Below are positions 1-9,461 of a stretch of 64,000 nt of DNA, piece after piece (positions within the stretch are counted from its first letter, which is position 1; each line of letters starts with the position of its first letter). Under the pieces are notes generated by a model, which was not told the origin of the DNA, made no database searches, and was given only the letters and a program-made list of their open reading frames with translations. This stretch comes from Melioribacteraceae bacterium (GTDB lineage Bacteria > Bacteroidota > Ignavibacteria > Ignavibacteriales > Melioribacteraceae): NCBI GenBank assembly GCA_027030245.1, contig JALVFE010000023.1, positions 1 through 64,000 of the forward strand, written 5' to 3'. The position numbers were made by a program, and so were the translations under genes.

Positions 1-370
1 ATTTTTTATATCAAATTTGCAGCACCTCGCCTTTTAGTTTATTGAGGAAGACTGTTTATAACAGTATGAAATAATTTTATTTGAAAGAACTTATATAATT
101 GCAATGGGAGTATTTTTTGTGGTGAACCAACTCAAATATTGCAGCCAGACAACTCTGCTTGCGCGTTACTTGATTTTTAACATAACAGTGACCAACAACA
201 AATGCCCAATTACATACACAAAACGCAGGAGATATAAAGTTTATATCCGCAAATTAAATAAACATTCACTCCAAAAATCATAAGGAAAATTCCGTTAGTT
301 TTCCAACAGACGTGCTTTCTAAAAAACAATTTATTATCTTAGAAAAACAAAAATATTAAGGAAAAACAGA
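1..370. other. Upstream region without a recognisable gene
   Basis: No open frame of useful length is seen on either strand before the aminotransferase start at 371. Two short perfect inverted repeats stand out. The first is ACTGT-ttata-ACAGT at 51-65. The second is GATATAAA-g-TTTATATC at 231-247. Either could be a protein-binding site, but neither matches a motif I can name. The AT-rich stretch just before 371 carries an AAGGA-like ribosome binding site. Confidence 0.5.
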
Positions 371-1564
371 TTGCGACCCTCAAAAAGATTAAGTTATATC
401 GGCGTTTCGCCCACAATGAAGGTTTCCGCCAAAGCCAAAGAACTGAAAGCAAAAGGAATTGACGTAATCGATTTAAGTGTGGGAGAACCGGACTTTCCCA
501 CACCGGAAAACATTAAAGAAGCTGCGAAAAAAGCAATTGATAACAACAAAACCAAATATACCGTGAATACGGGACTGCCCGAATTACGTAAAGCTATCTC
601 GGAAAAATTAAAACGCGATAACAATCTGAACTACGAAATAAACGAAATTGTTGTTTCGAGCGGAGCAAAACAAAGTTTATTTAACACAATTCTTTCCATT
701 TTGTATGTCGGAGACGAAATGATTATCCCCGCTCCTTATTGGGTTTCGTATCCGCACATGGTAAGCGTTGCACAAGGTGAATCGGTTATAATCGACACGA
801 CGGAAGAAAACGGTTTCAAAGCCACAGCCCGGCAAATAGAAGAAGCAATAACACCTTACACAAAAGCATTGCTGTTATGCAATCCGTCAAACCCGACCGG
901 CTCAGCATATACGAAAAAAGAATTAGAAGAAATTGCCGAAGTAATTGAAGACAAAGAAATCTACGTAATTGCCGATGAGATTTACGAAAAACTTGTTTAC
1001 GGAAATTATGAGTTCACCAGTTTTGCTTCCTTGAGCGAAAAGATAAAACAAAAAACAATTGTGATTAACGGCGTTTCAAAAGCTTATTCAATGACGGGAT
1101 GGAGAATCGGTTTTGCCGCGGGTCCGCCCGAAGTAATTACGGGAATTAATAAAATTCAAAGCCACAGCACATCAAACGCATCAAGCATTTCCCAATACGC
1201 CGCTCTCGAAGCTTTTTCGGGCGATCAATCTGCCGTTGAAAAAATGAGAGCCGAATTCGAAAAAAGATTGGAGTTTTTTCATAAAGAGCTGACCGCCATC
1301 GAAGGGATTTCCTGTTACAAACCGCAAGGGGCATTTTATTTGTTTCCGAATATCAAGCATTATTTGGGAAAATCGGTTAACGGCACACAAATTAACTCTT
1401 CGGTTGATTTGGCAATGTATTTACTCGAAAATGCAAACGTAGCGGTTGTGCCCGGAAGCGCTTTCGGCAAAGAAGGATTTTTAAGAATGTCGTTTGCCAC
1501 ATCGTTGGAAAATTTACAAGAAGCCGTTCGAAGAATTAACGTAGCATTAAAAAATTTCAATTAA
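371..1564 (+). CDS. Pyridoxal-phosphate aminotransferase, aspartate aminotransferase type
   Basis: This is a 397-residue class I/II aminotransferase, the usual length for the family. It most likely transfers the amino group of aspartate or a related amino acid to 2-oxoglutarate in the cytoplasm. Visible motifs are NPSNPTGS (about 171-178), the Schiff-base lysine in GVSKAYSMTGWR (Lys237) and the substrate-carboxylate arginine in LRMSF (Arg372). The start is a TTG at 371, supported by an AAGGA sequence a few bases upstream; no ATG is placed better. The gene converges with aroE, and both stop codons share the palindrome TTAA at 1561-1564. Exact substrate preference (aspartate, aromatic amino acids or prephenate) cannot be read from the sequence; proximity to aroE is suggestive only. 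Confidence 0.9.
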   Translation: MRPSKRLSYIGVSPTMKVSAKAKELKAKGIDVIDLSVGEPDFPTPENIKEAAKKAIDNNKTKYTVNTGLPELRKAISEKLKRDNNLNYEINEIVVSSGAKQSLFNTILSILYVGDEMIIPAPYWVSYPHMVSVAQGESVIIDTTEENGFKATARQIEEAITPYTKALLLCNPSNPTGSAYTKKELEEIAEVIEDKEIYVIADEIYEKLVYGNYEFTSFASLSEKIKQKTIVINGVSKAYSMTGWRIGFAAGPPEVITGINKIQSHSTSNASSISQYAALEAFSGDQSAVEKMRAEFEKRLEFFHKELTAIEGISCYKPQGAFYLFPNIKHYLGKSVNGTQINSSVDLAMYLLENANVAVVPGSAFGKEGFLRMSFATSLENLQEAVRRINVALKNFN

Positions 1565-2439
1565 AATCTGGAAAGTTGTTCGGTTAGTTTTTTGTAAACT
1601 TCTTCTACATCCATTTCTTTGCTTGTCCACAGCTCAAACGATTTTGCGCCTTGCTCTATGAACATCAGAAGACCGTTTACAATTTCCGCACCTTGCGATT
1701 CGGCAATTTGCAAAAACTTTGTTTTAAGAGGATTGTAAATTATATCAAAAACGATTTGCCCCCGATAAAAAGAATTCTCAAAATTCGTTGGAGTATCGTC
1801 TGTATTCGGATACATACCGATTGGTGTAGTATTAACAATCAATTTGGAGTTACGTAATACATCCACAATATCGGGCGGCATTAATTCGAATGTCTGGATA
1901 TTTGTAAAATGCATTTTAGCTGAAAAATAATCACGTAGATGTTCCGCTCTGGTTATGGTTCTGTTAATCAAATTAATCGAACTCACCTTAAAATTTCTGA
2001 TTAAACTGAACAAAACACTACGCGCGGCGCCACCTGCGCCTATAACGCTTACGTTTGCTCCCGCAATTTTATCTTTATACGGCTCAAGGGTTTTAATTAC
2101 TCCGTACACATCGGTATTGTGCCCTTGCAAGTATCCGTTTTCATTAACAACGGTATTTACCGCTCCAATTACCCCGGCTTCTTCCGAAACATCTTCCAAA
2201 TATTGAATTATCTTTTCTTTATGCGGAATTGTAATGTTAAAACCTCTTATTCCCAATGCGAGCATGCCTTTAATTGCATCTTCCAATCTGTCTTGCGGAA
2301 TATCGAACGGAACGTAAATATAATTTAACTTTCGCAACGCAAACGCCAAGTTTTGCATCAACGGGGAAAGAGAATGTTTGATGGGATGACCCACCACACC
2401 GATTAATTTCGTATTATGATCAATTGTAGCTGAAACCAT
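1561..2439 (-). CDS. aroE: Shikimate dehydrogenase
   Basis: This 292-residue protein has the features of AroE, which reduces 3-dehydroshikimate to shikimate with NADPH in aromatic amino-acid synthesis. The N-terminus has GHPIKHSLSP, the shikimate-binding SLSP motif. NITIPHKEKI carries the catalytic lysine, followed by GAVNTV. The nucleotide-binding glycine motif is VIGAGGAARSVLF (about 130-142). The later PIGMYP element is also typical. It lies directly downstream of the TPR gene on the same strand with a 2-bp gap, so the two are probably co-transcribed. Its last codon overlaps the stop of the convergent aminotransferase gene. Confidence 0.95.
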   Translation of the reverse strand: MVSATIDHNTKLIGVVGHPIKHSLSPLMQNLAFALRKLNYIYVPFDIPQDRLEDAIKGMLALGIRGFNITIPHKEKIIQYLEDVSEEAGVIGAVNTVVNENGYLQGHNTDVYGVIKTLEPYKDKIAGANVSVIGAGGAARSVLFSLIRNFKVSSINLINRTITRAEHLRDYFSAKMHFTNIQTFELMPPDIVDVLRNSKLIVNTTPIGMYPNTDDTPTNFENSFYRGQIVFDIIYNPLKTKFLQIAESQGAEIVNGLLMFIEQGAKSFELWTSKEMDVEEVYKKLTEQLSRF

Positions 2440-2441
2440 AG

Positions 2442-3860
2442 TTAAAAATTATAGAATTCGAATAAATTTAAAAAAAGTTCGGTTTTTGAAATTCCCGGAA
2501 AATCCGCATCGAATACTTTTTTATAACGGGGATTTATCATAAAAGCATTTTTTAGGCTAACTAACGCTTCTTCCGTTTTTTTAAGATAAAACGCGGCGAT
2601 TGCTTTATTATAAAAAGATTCCGCCGAATTTCCGTTTAATTCGGTGCAGATTTCAAACGAGAGGTAAGCATCCGACCAATTCCCGATTTTCAAATAATTC
2701 TCGGCAAGCTTGTATCTATACTCGAAATTGTTTTTATCCGTTTCGGTTTTTTTCTTGTAAATCAAAATATCTTTAAATGCCTTCAACATCCATTTATCGT
2801 CTTCGTGCGTCCAGAATTTTTTGATATCGTGATTTAATAACACTGCTTTATTCAAATCTTTTATGGCATAACTTTGCATTCCGAGCTTTAAGTAACAAGC
2901 TCCCCTTCCAAGATAAGCTTCAGTAAAAGTATCATTTAAGCTATTCAGCTTATCGTAATAAGATATTGCATCGGAAATATTACCAAGGTCTTCGCTCACT
3001 CTGGCAAGGTTTAACCAAGTGGATTCATCCAAAGGATCCAGTTTAGATGCTTTTAGGAAAGCATCAAGGGCATCGTTTAATCTATTCAAATTTGCATACG
3101 CTACACCGGTATTGAACCACGCGCCAATAAAATTTTCGTCTATCGCAGTAGTAAGTTCGAAACTTTCTATCGCTTTTTCCAATTCGTTCATGCGCATTAG
3201 AACAATACCCTTGTTATACCAGCCGGTAGGGTTGTAAGGCTCAATTGCTATATATTTTTCATAAGCTTGCAGTGCTTCGTTTAAACGGTTAAGATTTTCG
3301 TAGGAATATCCCAATTCGTACCAAGCTTCGCTGAATTCACTTTCCACTTCCAAAGTTTTTTTGAAATATTCGATAGCCTCTTCGTATTTTTCCTGTCGTT
3401 CATATAACGTAGCCAAACCGAATAAAGCCTCTTCGTTTTCCGGATCGAACAAAATGCTGGTTTTTAACGATTCTACGGCATCGTCAATCAATCCCAAATT
3501 TTCTTCGGCAATCGATTTACTTATTAGAATATCGGAATCGCTCGGATTAAGGGATATGGCTTTGTTAAAACATTCAAGTGCTTTTTCGAATTCGAATAAA
3601 TTGTTATGAAATATTCCCTTCGAATACCATAGTTCGGAATTGTAAGGAACAATTTCCAGAGCGGCATCCACAAGATAAATTCCATCCTCAATAAAATCGT
3701 ATTCTATACAAAGTTGAATCGTTTCTTCGATATTTTCAAGATAATCGAAAATTTGTCCTGACGAAACATACTTTTTGCATGTTTGTACTTTATGCTTCAA
3801 TCCCTCGTTATCGTTAAGAGAGTTAAATTCGTTATTAAAAAAATCTTCGGGATAATTCAT
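2442..3860 (-). CDS. Tetratricopeptide repeat protein
   Basis: This is a 472-residue soluble protein made almost entirely of tandem 34-residue TPR units, roughly from residue 50 to the C-terminus. Repeated cores such as AWYELGYSYENLNRLNEAL, GWYNKGIVLMRMNELEKAI and AWFNTGVAYANLNRLNDAL follow the W-LG-Y-A-P pattern. No signal peptide or membrane segment is visible, so it is likely a cytoplasmic protein-interaction scaffold. The partner cannot be read from the sequence. It is the first gene of a two-gene unit with aroE. Its N-terminal 50 residues are acidic and have no recognised fold. Confidence 0.88.
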   Translation of the reverse strand: MNYPEDFFNNEFNSLNDNEGLKHKVQTCKKYVSSGQIFDYLENIEETIQLCIEYDFIEDGIYLVDAALEIVPYNSELWYSKGIFHNNLFEFEKALECFNKAISLNPSDSDILISKSIAEENLGLIDDAVESLKTSILFDPENEEALFGLATLYERQEKYEEAIEYFKKTLEVESEFSEAWYELGYSYENLNRLNEALQAYEKYIAIEPYNPTGWYNKGIVLMRMNELEKAIESFELTTAIDENFIGAWFNTGVAYANLNRLNDALDAFLKASKLDPLDESTWLNLARVSEDLGNISDAISYYDKLNSLNDTFTEAYLGRGACYLKLGMQSYAIKDLNKAVLLNHDIKKFWTHEDDKWMLKAFKDILIYKKKTETDKNNFEYRYKLAENYLKIGNWSDAYLSFEICTELNGNSAESFYNKAIAAFYLKKTEEALVSLKNAFMINPRYKKVFDADFPGISKTELFLNLFEFYNF

Positions 3861-4112
3861 TTTTATATTAAATATGTTCTAATGAAAAACTATTACTATA
3901 CTTTCTTAAAATCAAGTTGAATTTGTTGAATGAATTATTAAACGAATAATTATTTTTGATCGATGTTTCCATAAATTCGTTGGAAACGGAATATTGACCA
4001 ATTATAATTTGTAAGCAGGCAAAAATATAGTGAAATTAAAAGCTAACGACAATTAGCATTATTAAATAAACTACCTTAATTTTGGAAATACGAAAAATAA
4101 ATTTTCTTAAGT
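3861..4112. promoter_or_regulatory. Divergent intergenic region between the TPR gene and trkA
   Basis: This AT-rich 252-bp gap separates two divergently transcribed units (TPR-aroE leftward, trkA-rfbA rightward) and must hold promoters for both. I see no convincing operator, riboswitch fold or small ORF. There is no clear Shine-Dalgarno sequence in front of trkA. Confidence 0.4.
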
Positions 4113-5453
4113 ATGAAGATAATTATTGCCGGCGGCGGGGAAGTCGGGTTTCATTTGGCAAAACAACTTGCCGGAGAAGAACACGACATTACGCTCATTG
4201 AACTTGATAACGACAGATTGGAAAAAATCCAATCCACCGTAGAAGTTTACGGAATCCACGGTTCGTCCACATCCGTTAATGTTTTAAAGGATGCGAAAGT
4301 ATCGGAAACCGATTTGGTTGTTGCCGTAACTTCGCTTGAAGCCGTAAACATCAACACCGCAACTCTGGCAAAAAAACTGGGGGCACGCAAGACAATTGCA
4401 CGGGTGGAACACGCCGAATATGTTGCCGAAGAGAATCTCGATTTGTTCAAATCAATGGGAATAGATTATCTCATTTATCCCGAAGAATTAGCCGCTCTGG
4501 AAGTTGTAAAATTAATAGAACGGGTAGCCGCCACCGATGTTGTTGAATTCGAAAAAGGCAAACTTACAATCATCGGTCTGAAGCTTGATAAAAATATTCC
4601 CATTATCAGAAGAAGTTTAAAGGAAGTTGCATCCGAATTGCAAAGCGTGTCGTTCAGAATCGTGGCAATCCAACGGGGAATAAGAACGATTATTCCCACC
4701 GGTGAAGATCTGTTTTTACCAAACGACCAAGTATTTGTTATTACAACGCCCGAAGGTATAGAACAAATTATAAAAATGGCCGGGAAAGACCACATGAAAA
4801 TGGAAAATATTATGATTCTCGGCGGCGGAAAAGTAGGGCGAAAAGTTGCAAAACTCCTTGAAAATAAATTAAGCGTAAAACTTATCGATTCCGATAAAAC
4901 CAAAGCGGAAGAACTTGCGAATTATCTTGATAAAACCCTTGTAATACAAGGCGACGGAAGGGATATCGACCTTTTGGCTCAAGAAGGAATTGTTGATATG
5001 GACGGTTTTATCGCTCTTACAGAAGACAATGAAACAAACATTATCACTTGCTTGATGGCAAAACATTTGGGAGTAAAAAAATCAATTGCATTGGTAGATA
5101 ACGTTGATTACATACCGCTTTCGCAAACCATCGGATTAGATTCTTTAATAAACAAAAAACTTATTGCTGCTAATAACCTTTCCAGGTTTATCCGGAAATC
5201 AAATCTTATTACAACAGTTACTTTGCAAGGAATTGATGCGGAAGTTTTGGAATATAACGTTAATCCCAAATCGCCTATTACTAAAAAACCGGTTAAGGAT
5301 TTAAAGTTTCCTAAAAATGCGTTAATCGGCGGATATGTTCGCAGGGATAAAGGCTATATCGCCGTTGGCGACACCCAAATTCAAGAAGGCGATAAAGTCG
5401 TAGTGTTTGCTCTTCCGGGCACAATAAAAGAAGTTGAGAAATTTTTCAAATAA
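4113..5453 (+). CDS. trkA: Trk potassium uptake system NAD-binding subunit TrkA
   Basis: This 446-residue protein has the four-part arrangement of full-length TrkA: RCK/TrkA_N, TrkA_C, RCK/TrkA_N, TrkA_C. The two Rossmann glycine motifs are GGGEVGFHLAKQL near the N-terminus and LGGGKVGRKVAKLL about residue 231 onward. Each is followed by an acidic ribose-binding end of strand two (ELDND and LIDSDK). The protein forms the cytosolic gating ring of Trk/Ktr-type K+ transporters and senses NAD(H)/nucleotides. No membrane subunit (TrkH) is encoded in this window. It starts an apparent three-gene unit with the secreted protein at 5464 (10-bp gap) and rfbA. Confidence 0.95.
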   Translation: MKIIIAGGGEVGFHLAKQLAGEEHDITLIELDNDRLEKIQSTVEVYGIHGSSTSVNVLKDAKVSETDLVVAVTSLEAVNINTATLAKKLGARKTIARVEHAEYVAEENLDLFKSMGIDYLIYPEELAALEVVKLIERVAATDVVEFEKGKLTIIGLKLDKNIPIIRRSLKEVASELQSVSFRIVAIQRGIRTIIPTGEDLFLPNDQVFVITTPEGIEQIIKMAGKDHMKMENIMILGGGKVGRKVAKLLENKLSVKLIDSDKTKAEELANYLDKTLVIQGDGRDIDLLAQEGIVDMDGFIALTEDNETNIITCLMAKHLGVKKSIALVDNVDYIPLSQTIGLDSLINKKLIAANNLSRFIRKSNLITTVTLQGIDAEVLEYNVNPKSPITKKPVKDLKFPKNALIGGYVRRDKGYIAVGDTQIQEGDKVVVFALPGTIKEVEKFFK

Positions 5454-5463
5454 ACGGAATTAA

Positions 5464-6231
5464 ATGAAAAAATATTTTACAATCATAATTTTAATATTTG
5501 TATCTAATATATACGCACAAGAAATATTTTTCGCTAACAGTTACACCGAAAGCGGAGAACCGGTTGACGCTACATTGGATTTAAAAATAAAACCGTGGGG
5601 AACCCAAGTTTATATTTTATTCCGTAACGACGGCAAACCAATCGGCGACCCGCTTCTTTATTTATTCGTTGACAAATTACGCGGAGAAGAATATAAACCT
5701 TTCGACAGCAGGGTTTTAAATATCGATAAAGACGCAACTTGGGCGGTTTACAATTATGAATTTAAAGACCCCGGCAAGTATGAAGTTTACTTTATGAATT
5801 CGAAACAGCACAGGCTTGCAACAGCAAAATTAAATGTGGAACTTGAAGATAAATACGTTGAAGCTTTCTCGGTTCAATCTTCGAGATATTACGAAGGTGC
5901 GAAACTCGAATTTTGCGAAGCGGTTGTTAACAGAAAACCGGTTAACGTTTTGAGAACCGCATCGATTAAAAAACTGAACGGAACAGTATATGTTTATTTA
6001 AATAATTTCGATGCACTGAACGTCGATACCCTTTTCGTTCAAGTCTGGAAAGACGAAGACGGCGATAACGAATTTGAAAAGTTTATTGAGACAAAAAAAT
6101 ATAAAATTAACCCCGAGTGGTCTGATACTTTCTTCAAATACGTGTTTACCAAAGCGGGTTTATATCAGATAAAAATCTTCGAAAAGAATGAAATTTTAAT
6201 TGCCGCAAAACATATAAAAATTATCCCGTAG
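5464..6231 (+). CDS. Secreted protein of unknown function with two similar halves
   Basis: This 255-residue protein has an N-terminal signal peptide (MKKYFTIIILIFVSNIYAQ, cleavage probably after Ala-Gln near residue 18-20), so it is exported. I do not recognise the family. The mature part appears to be two beta-rich domains of about 115 residues. Each has a strand starting VYI/VYV followed by a DPLLYLFVD or DTLFVQVWKD segment. Each ends in a similar block: YEFKDPGKYEVYFMN in the first half and YVFTKAGLYQIKIFE in the second. This suggests an internal duplication of an Ig-like or beta-sandwich module. It sits 10 bp after trkA and 6 bp before rfbA, so it is probably co-transcribed with them. Confidence 0.75.
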   Translation: MKKYFTIIILIFVSNIYAQEIFFANSYTESGEPVDATLDLKIKPWGTQVYILFRNDGKPIGDPLLYLFVDKLRGEEYKPFDSRVLNIDKDATWAVYNYEFKDPGKYEVYFMNSKQHRLATAKLNVELEDKYVEAFSVQSSRYYEGAKLEFCEAVVNRKPVNVLRTASIKKLNGTVYVYLNNFDALNVDTLFVQVWKDEDGDNEFEKFIETKKYKINPEWSDTFFKYVFTKAGLYQIKIFEKNEILIAAKHIKIIP

Positions 6232-6237
6232 GAAAAT

Positions 6238-7101
6238 ATGAAAGGAATCATTCTAGCCGGAGGAGCCGGCACCCGCTTATACCCGATAACAAAAGTCTAC
6301 AGCAAACAGTTAGCCCTAATTTACGATAAACCGTTAATCTATTATCCGCTTTCAATTCTAATGCTCGGCGGAATCAAAGATATTTTGATTATTTCAAACG
6401 AAGAAACCATTCCACTTTACAGAAAACTCTTCGGCGACGGCTCGCAAATAGGCATGAACATAAGCTACAAAGTGCAGCAAGCGCCTAACGGAATAGCCGA
6501 GTCGTTTATTATCGGTGAAAAATTCATAGGGGATGACAGTGTTACGTTAATCTTGGGCGATAACATTTTTTACGGGAAACTGGATTTTCTCTACCGCGCA
6601 TTGGATAACAGCCAATCGGGCGCAACAATTTTCGCTTACCAGGTAAAAGACCCCGAACGTTACGGCATTGTGGAATTCGATGATACGGGAAAAGTTTTAT
6701 CGATTGAAGAAAAACCATTAAAACCCAAATCGAATTTTGCAATTCCGGGTTTGTACGTTTACGATAACGATGTTGTTGAAATTTCCAAAAACCTTAAACC
6801 TTCGGCACGCGGCGAATTGGAAATAACCGATGTGAACAAAGCTTACTTGCAGAAAGGGAATTTAAGAGTTGAAAAAATAGGGCGCGGCGTCGCGTGGCTC
6901 GATACCGGAACGCCTTCGGCATTGCTGAGCGCTTCAAACTTTTTCGGAGTTATCGAAGACCGGCAAGGGGTTAAAGTTGCTTGCATCGAAGAGATTGCAT
7001 ACAAACGAAACTTCATTTCGCGCGAACAATTGGAAAGTTTAATCGAAACAATGCCAAATTCGGATTATACGAATTATTTACGGGGTTTATTAAAAGATTA
7101 A
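6238..7101 (+). CDS. rfbA: Glucose-1-phosphate thymidylyltransferase
   Basis: This 287-residue nucleotidyltransferase matches RmlA/RfbA in length. It begins with the nucleotide-binding signature LAGGAGTRLYPITK. It continues with SKQLALIYDKPLIYYPLS, then LGDNIFYG (metal/nucleotide site) and EEKPLKPKSN. The enzyme makes dTDP-glucose, the first step toward dTDP-rhamnose and other surface sugars, in the cytoplasm. No other rml genes follow, since gatB converges from the right. The ATG is preceded by an AGGA sequence that overlaps the end of the upstream gene. Confidence 0.95.
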   Translation: MKGIILAGGAGTRLYPITKVYSKQLALIYDKPLIYYPLSILMLGGIKDILIISNEETIPLYRKLFGDGSQIGMNISYKVQQAPNGIAESFIIGEKFIGDDSVTLILGDNIFYGKLDFLYRALDNSQSGATIFAYQVKDPERYGIVEFDDTGKVLSIEEKPLKPKSNFAIPGLYVYDNDVVEISKNLKPSARGELEITDVNKAYLQKGNLRVEKIGRGVAWLDTGTPSALLSASNFFGVIEDRQGVKVACIEEIAYKRNFISREQLESLIETMPNSDYTNYLRGLLKD

Positions 7102-7110
7102 TTGCCCGGA

Positions 7111-8577
7111 TTATTTGCTTAACTCTTTCCGCAAAATTTCATTAACAAGCTTCGGATTTGCTTTGCCTTTTGTTTCCCGCATTACTTGTCCAACGAAAAA
7201 TCCGAAGACTTTTTCTTTACCCGATTTATATTGCTCGACTTGAGCGGGATTGTTTTCGAGAACGGTTTTGACAATTCCTTCAAGTTCGGATGTATCGGTA
7301 ATCTGAACCAGATTTTTTTCTTTAACTATTTCGCCGGGGGATTTACCGGTTTCAATCATTTCGGGAAAAATCTCTTTTGCAATTTTACCGCTTATAACGT
7401 TATCTTGAATTAAATTAATCAGCTCACCGAGATTTTTTGGACTTACCGGGAATTCGGCAATATTAATTTTCTTCTCGTTCACATATGCCGCCACATCACC
7501 CATAACCCAATTGCTTGCTAACTTATAATGCTTTGTTTCCGCTATTACTTGTTCGAAATAATCGGCGGTTTCCCTTTCCGCCGTTAAAACTTTTGCATCG
7601 TATTCAGGTAAACCGTATTGCTCCATAAATCTTTGTTTGCGTTTATCCGGTAACTCCGGAAGCGATTTTTTTATTCCGGTAATCCAATTTTCATCTATGT
7701 TTAAAGGAACCAAATCCGGTTCGGGAAAATAACGGTAATCGTGAGCTTCTTCTTTTCCGCGCATGGAAACAGCCTTGCCCGCATCGGCATTCCACAATAA
7801 CGTTTCTTGTTGGACTTTACCGCCGTCTTCCAAAATATCGATTTGTCTTTCTATTTCGTAAGCAATTGCCCGCTCCACGTTCCGAAACGAATTCATGTTT
7901 TTAACTTCGGTTCTTGTGCCGAATTCTTTTTGGTTTTTGGGTCGCACGGAAATATTGGCATCGCATCTTAACGAACCTTCTTCCATATTGCCGTCGCAAA
8001 TTCCCAAATACGTAACCAGTTGATAGATTTTCTTTAGATAAGCCGCTGCTTCCCCGGGGGAAGAAATATCCGGTTCGCTTACAATTTCGATTAACGGAAC
8101 GCCCGTGCGGTTGAGGTCAACCAAAGTTGTTTCACCCAAATCGTGTATAGATTTCCCGGCATCTTCTTCCATGTGAATTCTTTTTATCCGCACTTTTTTT
8201 GTGCTTCCGTTTCCGGTTTCTATTTCCACAAATCCGTGTTCGCAAACAGGTTTTTCGAATTGGGAAATTTGATAACCCTTCGGAAGATCGGGATAAAAAT
8301 AATTTTTTCTCGCAAAAACGGAATCACGGTTGATAGTGCAATTAGTTGCCAAACCCATCATAATTGAGAAATCCACAACTTTTTTGTTTAGCACGGGCAG
8401 TACGCCGGGGTGACCGAGACACACGGGACAAACATTTGTATTCGGCGGATTTCCAAAACGGGTTGAACATCCGCAAAATATTTTCGTTTCCGTCAAGAGT
8501 TGTGCGTGTACTTCTAAACCTATTACGGCTTCGTAACCGGAATCCATTGTTATATCTTTTATTTTATGAAGCGCCAA
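7111..8577 (-). CDS. gatB: Aspartyl/glutamyl-tRNA amidotransferase subunit B
   Basis: This 488-residue protein is a full-length GatB. It shows [13 protein letters not shown] at the start, the zinc-ribbon-like cysteines FCGCSTRFG...[20 protein letters not shown] and [11 protein letters not shown], plus a helical YqeY-like C-terminal tail. With GatA and GatC it converts Glu-tRNA(Gln) and/or Asp-tRNA(Asn) to the amidated forms by an ATP-dependent transamidation. Its presence implies that this organism charges at least one of these tRNAs indirectly. GatA and GatC are not in the window. The start may lie a few codons inside the called one, since [11 protein letters not shown] precedes the conserved [11 protein letters not shown]. 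Confidence 0.96.
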   Translation of the reverse strand: MALHKIKDITMDSGYEAVIGLEVHAQLLTETKIFCGCSTRFGNPPNTNVCPVCLGHPGVLPVLNKKVVDFSIMMGLATNCTINRDSVFARKNYFYPDLPKGYQISQFEKPVCEHGFVEIETGNGSTKKVRIKRIHMEEDAGKSIHDLGETTLVDLNRTGVPLIEIVSEPDISSPGEAAAYLKKIYQLVTYLGICDGNMEEGSLRCDANISVRPKNQKEFGTRTEVKNMNSFRNVERAIAYEIERQIDILEDGGKVQQETLLWNADAGKAVSMRGKEEAHDYRYFPEPDLVPLNIDENWITGIKKSLPELPDKRKQRFMEQYGLPEYDAKVLTAERETADYFEQVIAETKHYKLASNWVMGDVAAYVNEKKINIAEFPVSPKNLGELINLIQDNVISGKIAKEIFPEMIETGKSPGEIVKEKNLVQITDTSELEGIVKTVLENNPAQVEQYKSGKEKVFGFFVGQVMRETKGKANPKLVNEILRKELSK

Positions 8578-8641
8578 AATATAATTAAATTTGGGAAATA
8601 TTATTTAGTTTTGTGTGACTATCAATTATTCAGAGGCGAAA

Positions 8642-9370
8642 ATGAAAAATATAGATGTATTGATTTTTACGGCTCATCCGGATGATGCCGAAATAGGAAT
8701 CGGGGGAACAATAGCAAAGTTAACTTCCGGCGGTTTTTCCGTGGGAATTATAGATTTGACCGAAGGCGAATTGGGAACGCGCGGAAACGCAATAACCCGC
8801 GCCGCCGAAGCGAAAGCGGCAGCGGAAATTTTAAATATAACATTAAGGGAAAATTTAAGTTTTCCGGACGGAAACGTAAGACCTTCCCAAGAATACGTTG
8901 CCAAGGTTGTTTCAAAAATAAGGCAATACAAACCGCAAATTATAATTGCACCGTATTTTAACGACCGGCATCCCGACCACATCGGAGCGGGGAAAATAGT
9001 TAAAGAAGCAATGTTTTTTTCCGGTCTGCCCAAATTCGAAACTTTCGAGAACGGAAAACTGCAAGAAGCATACCGCCCCCGCAAACTTTTCTATTTTATG
9101 ATGACTTACCTTTTCGATCCGACTTTTATAATCGACGTGACCGATACGATAGAAACGAAAATGAAGGCAATCCGGGCATTCAAATCACAATTTCATGATC
9201 CGGAAAGCGACGAACCCGAAACGTTTATTAGTCACCCCGAATTTCTTAAAAACATCGAAGCGCGCGCCCGGCACTTCGGATTTCAAATCGGGAAAACTTA
9301 CGGGGAACCCTTTTTCTGCGAAGAAAAAATCGAGTTCGATTTCGGCTGGATTTTAAATAAACCGGTCTAG
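8642..9370 (+). CDS. bshB1: Bacillithiol biosynthesis deacetylase BshB1
   Basis: This is a 242-residue LmbE-type zinc deacetylase. The zinc-binding motif AHPDDAEIGIGG lies near the N-terminus, with a second histidine cluster in NDRHPDHIGAG. The stretch LTEGELGTRGN is typical of BshB1, which removes the acetyl group from GlcNAc-malate on the way to bacillithiol, the main low-molecular-weight thiol of Bacillota, Bacteroidota and relatives. I choose the ATG at 8642 because AGAGG lies 5 bases upstream. The frame is open from a GTG at 8615, which would add nine residues with no support. It is divergent from gatB. Confidence 0.9.
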   Translation: MKNIDVLIFTAHPDDAEIGIGGTIAKLTSGGFSVGIIDLTEGELGTRGNAITRAAEAKAAAEILNITLRENLSFPDGNVRPSQEYVAKVVSKIRQYKPQIIIAPYFNDRHPDHIGAGKIVKEAMFFSGLPKFETFENGKLQEAYRPRKLFYFMMTYLFDPTFIIDVTDTIETKMKAIRAFKSQFHDPESDEPETFISHPEFLKNIEARARHFGFQIGKTYGEPFFCEEKIEFDFGWILNKPV

Positions 9371-9381
9371 CAAAGTTTTCC

Positions 9382-9418
9382 CAATATCAGAACAAACTAA
9401 CAGCGGTTTGTTAATATT
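9382..9418. terminator. Possible bidirectional terminator between bshB1 and the TlpA-like gene
   Basis: AACAAAC (9391-9397) pairs with GTTTGTT (9406-9412) across an 8-base loop. AATAT/ATATT lies on the outside, and T/A-rich sequence lies on both flanks. The position between two convergent genes fits a terminator for both. The stem is AT-rich and weak, so the call is tentative. Confidence 0.4.
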
Positions 9419-9461
9419 CCCAAAATTCAAAACCGTTTGGTTAGTCTCTTTTATCGTAAAA

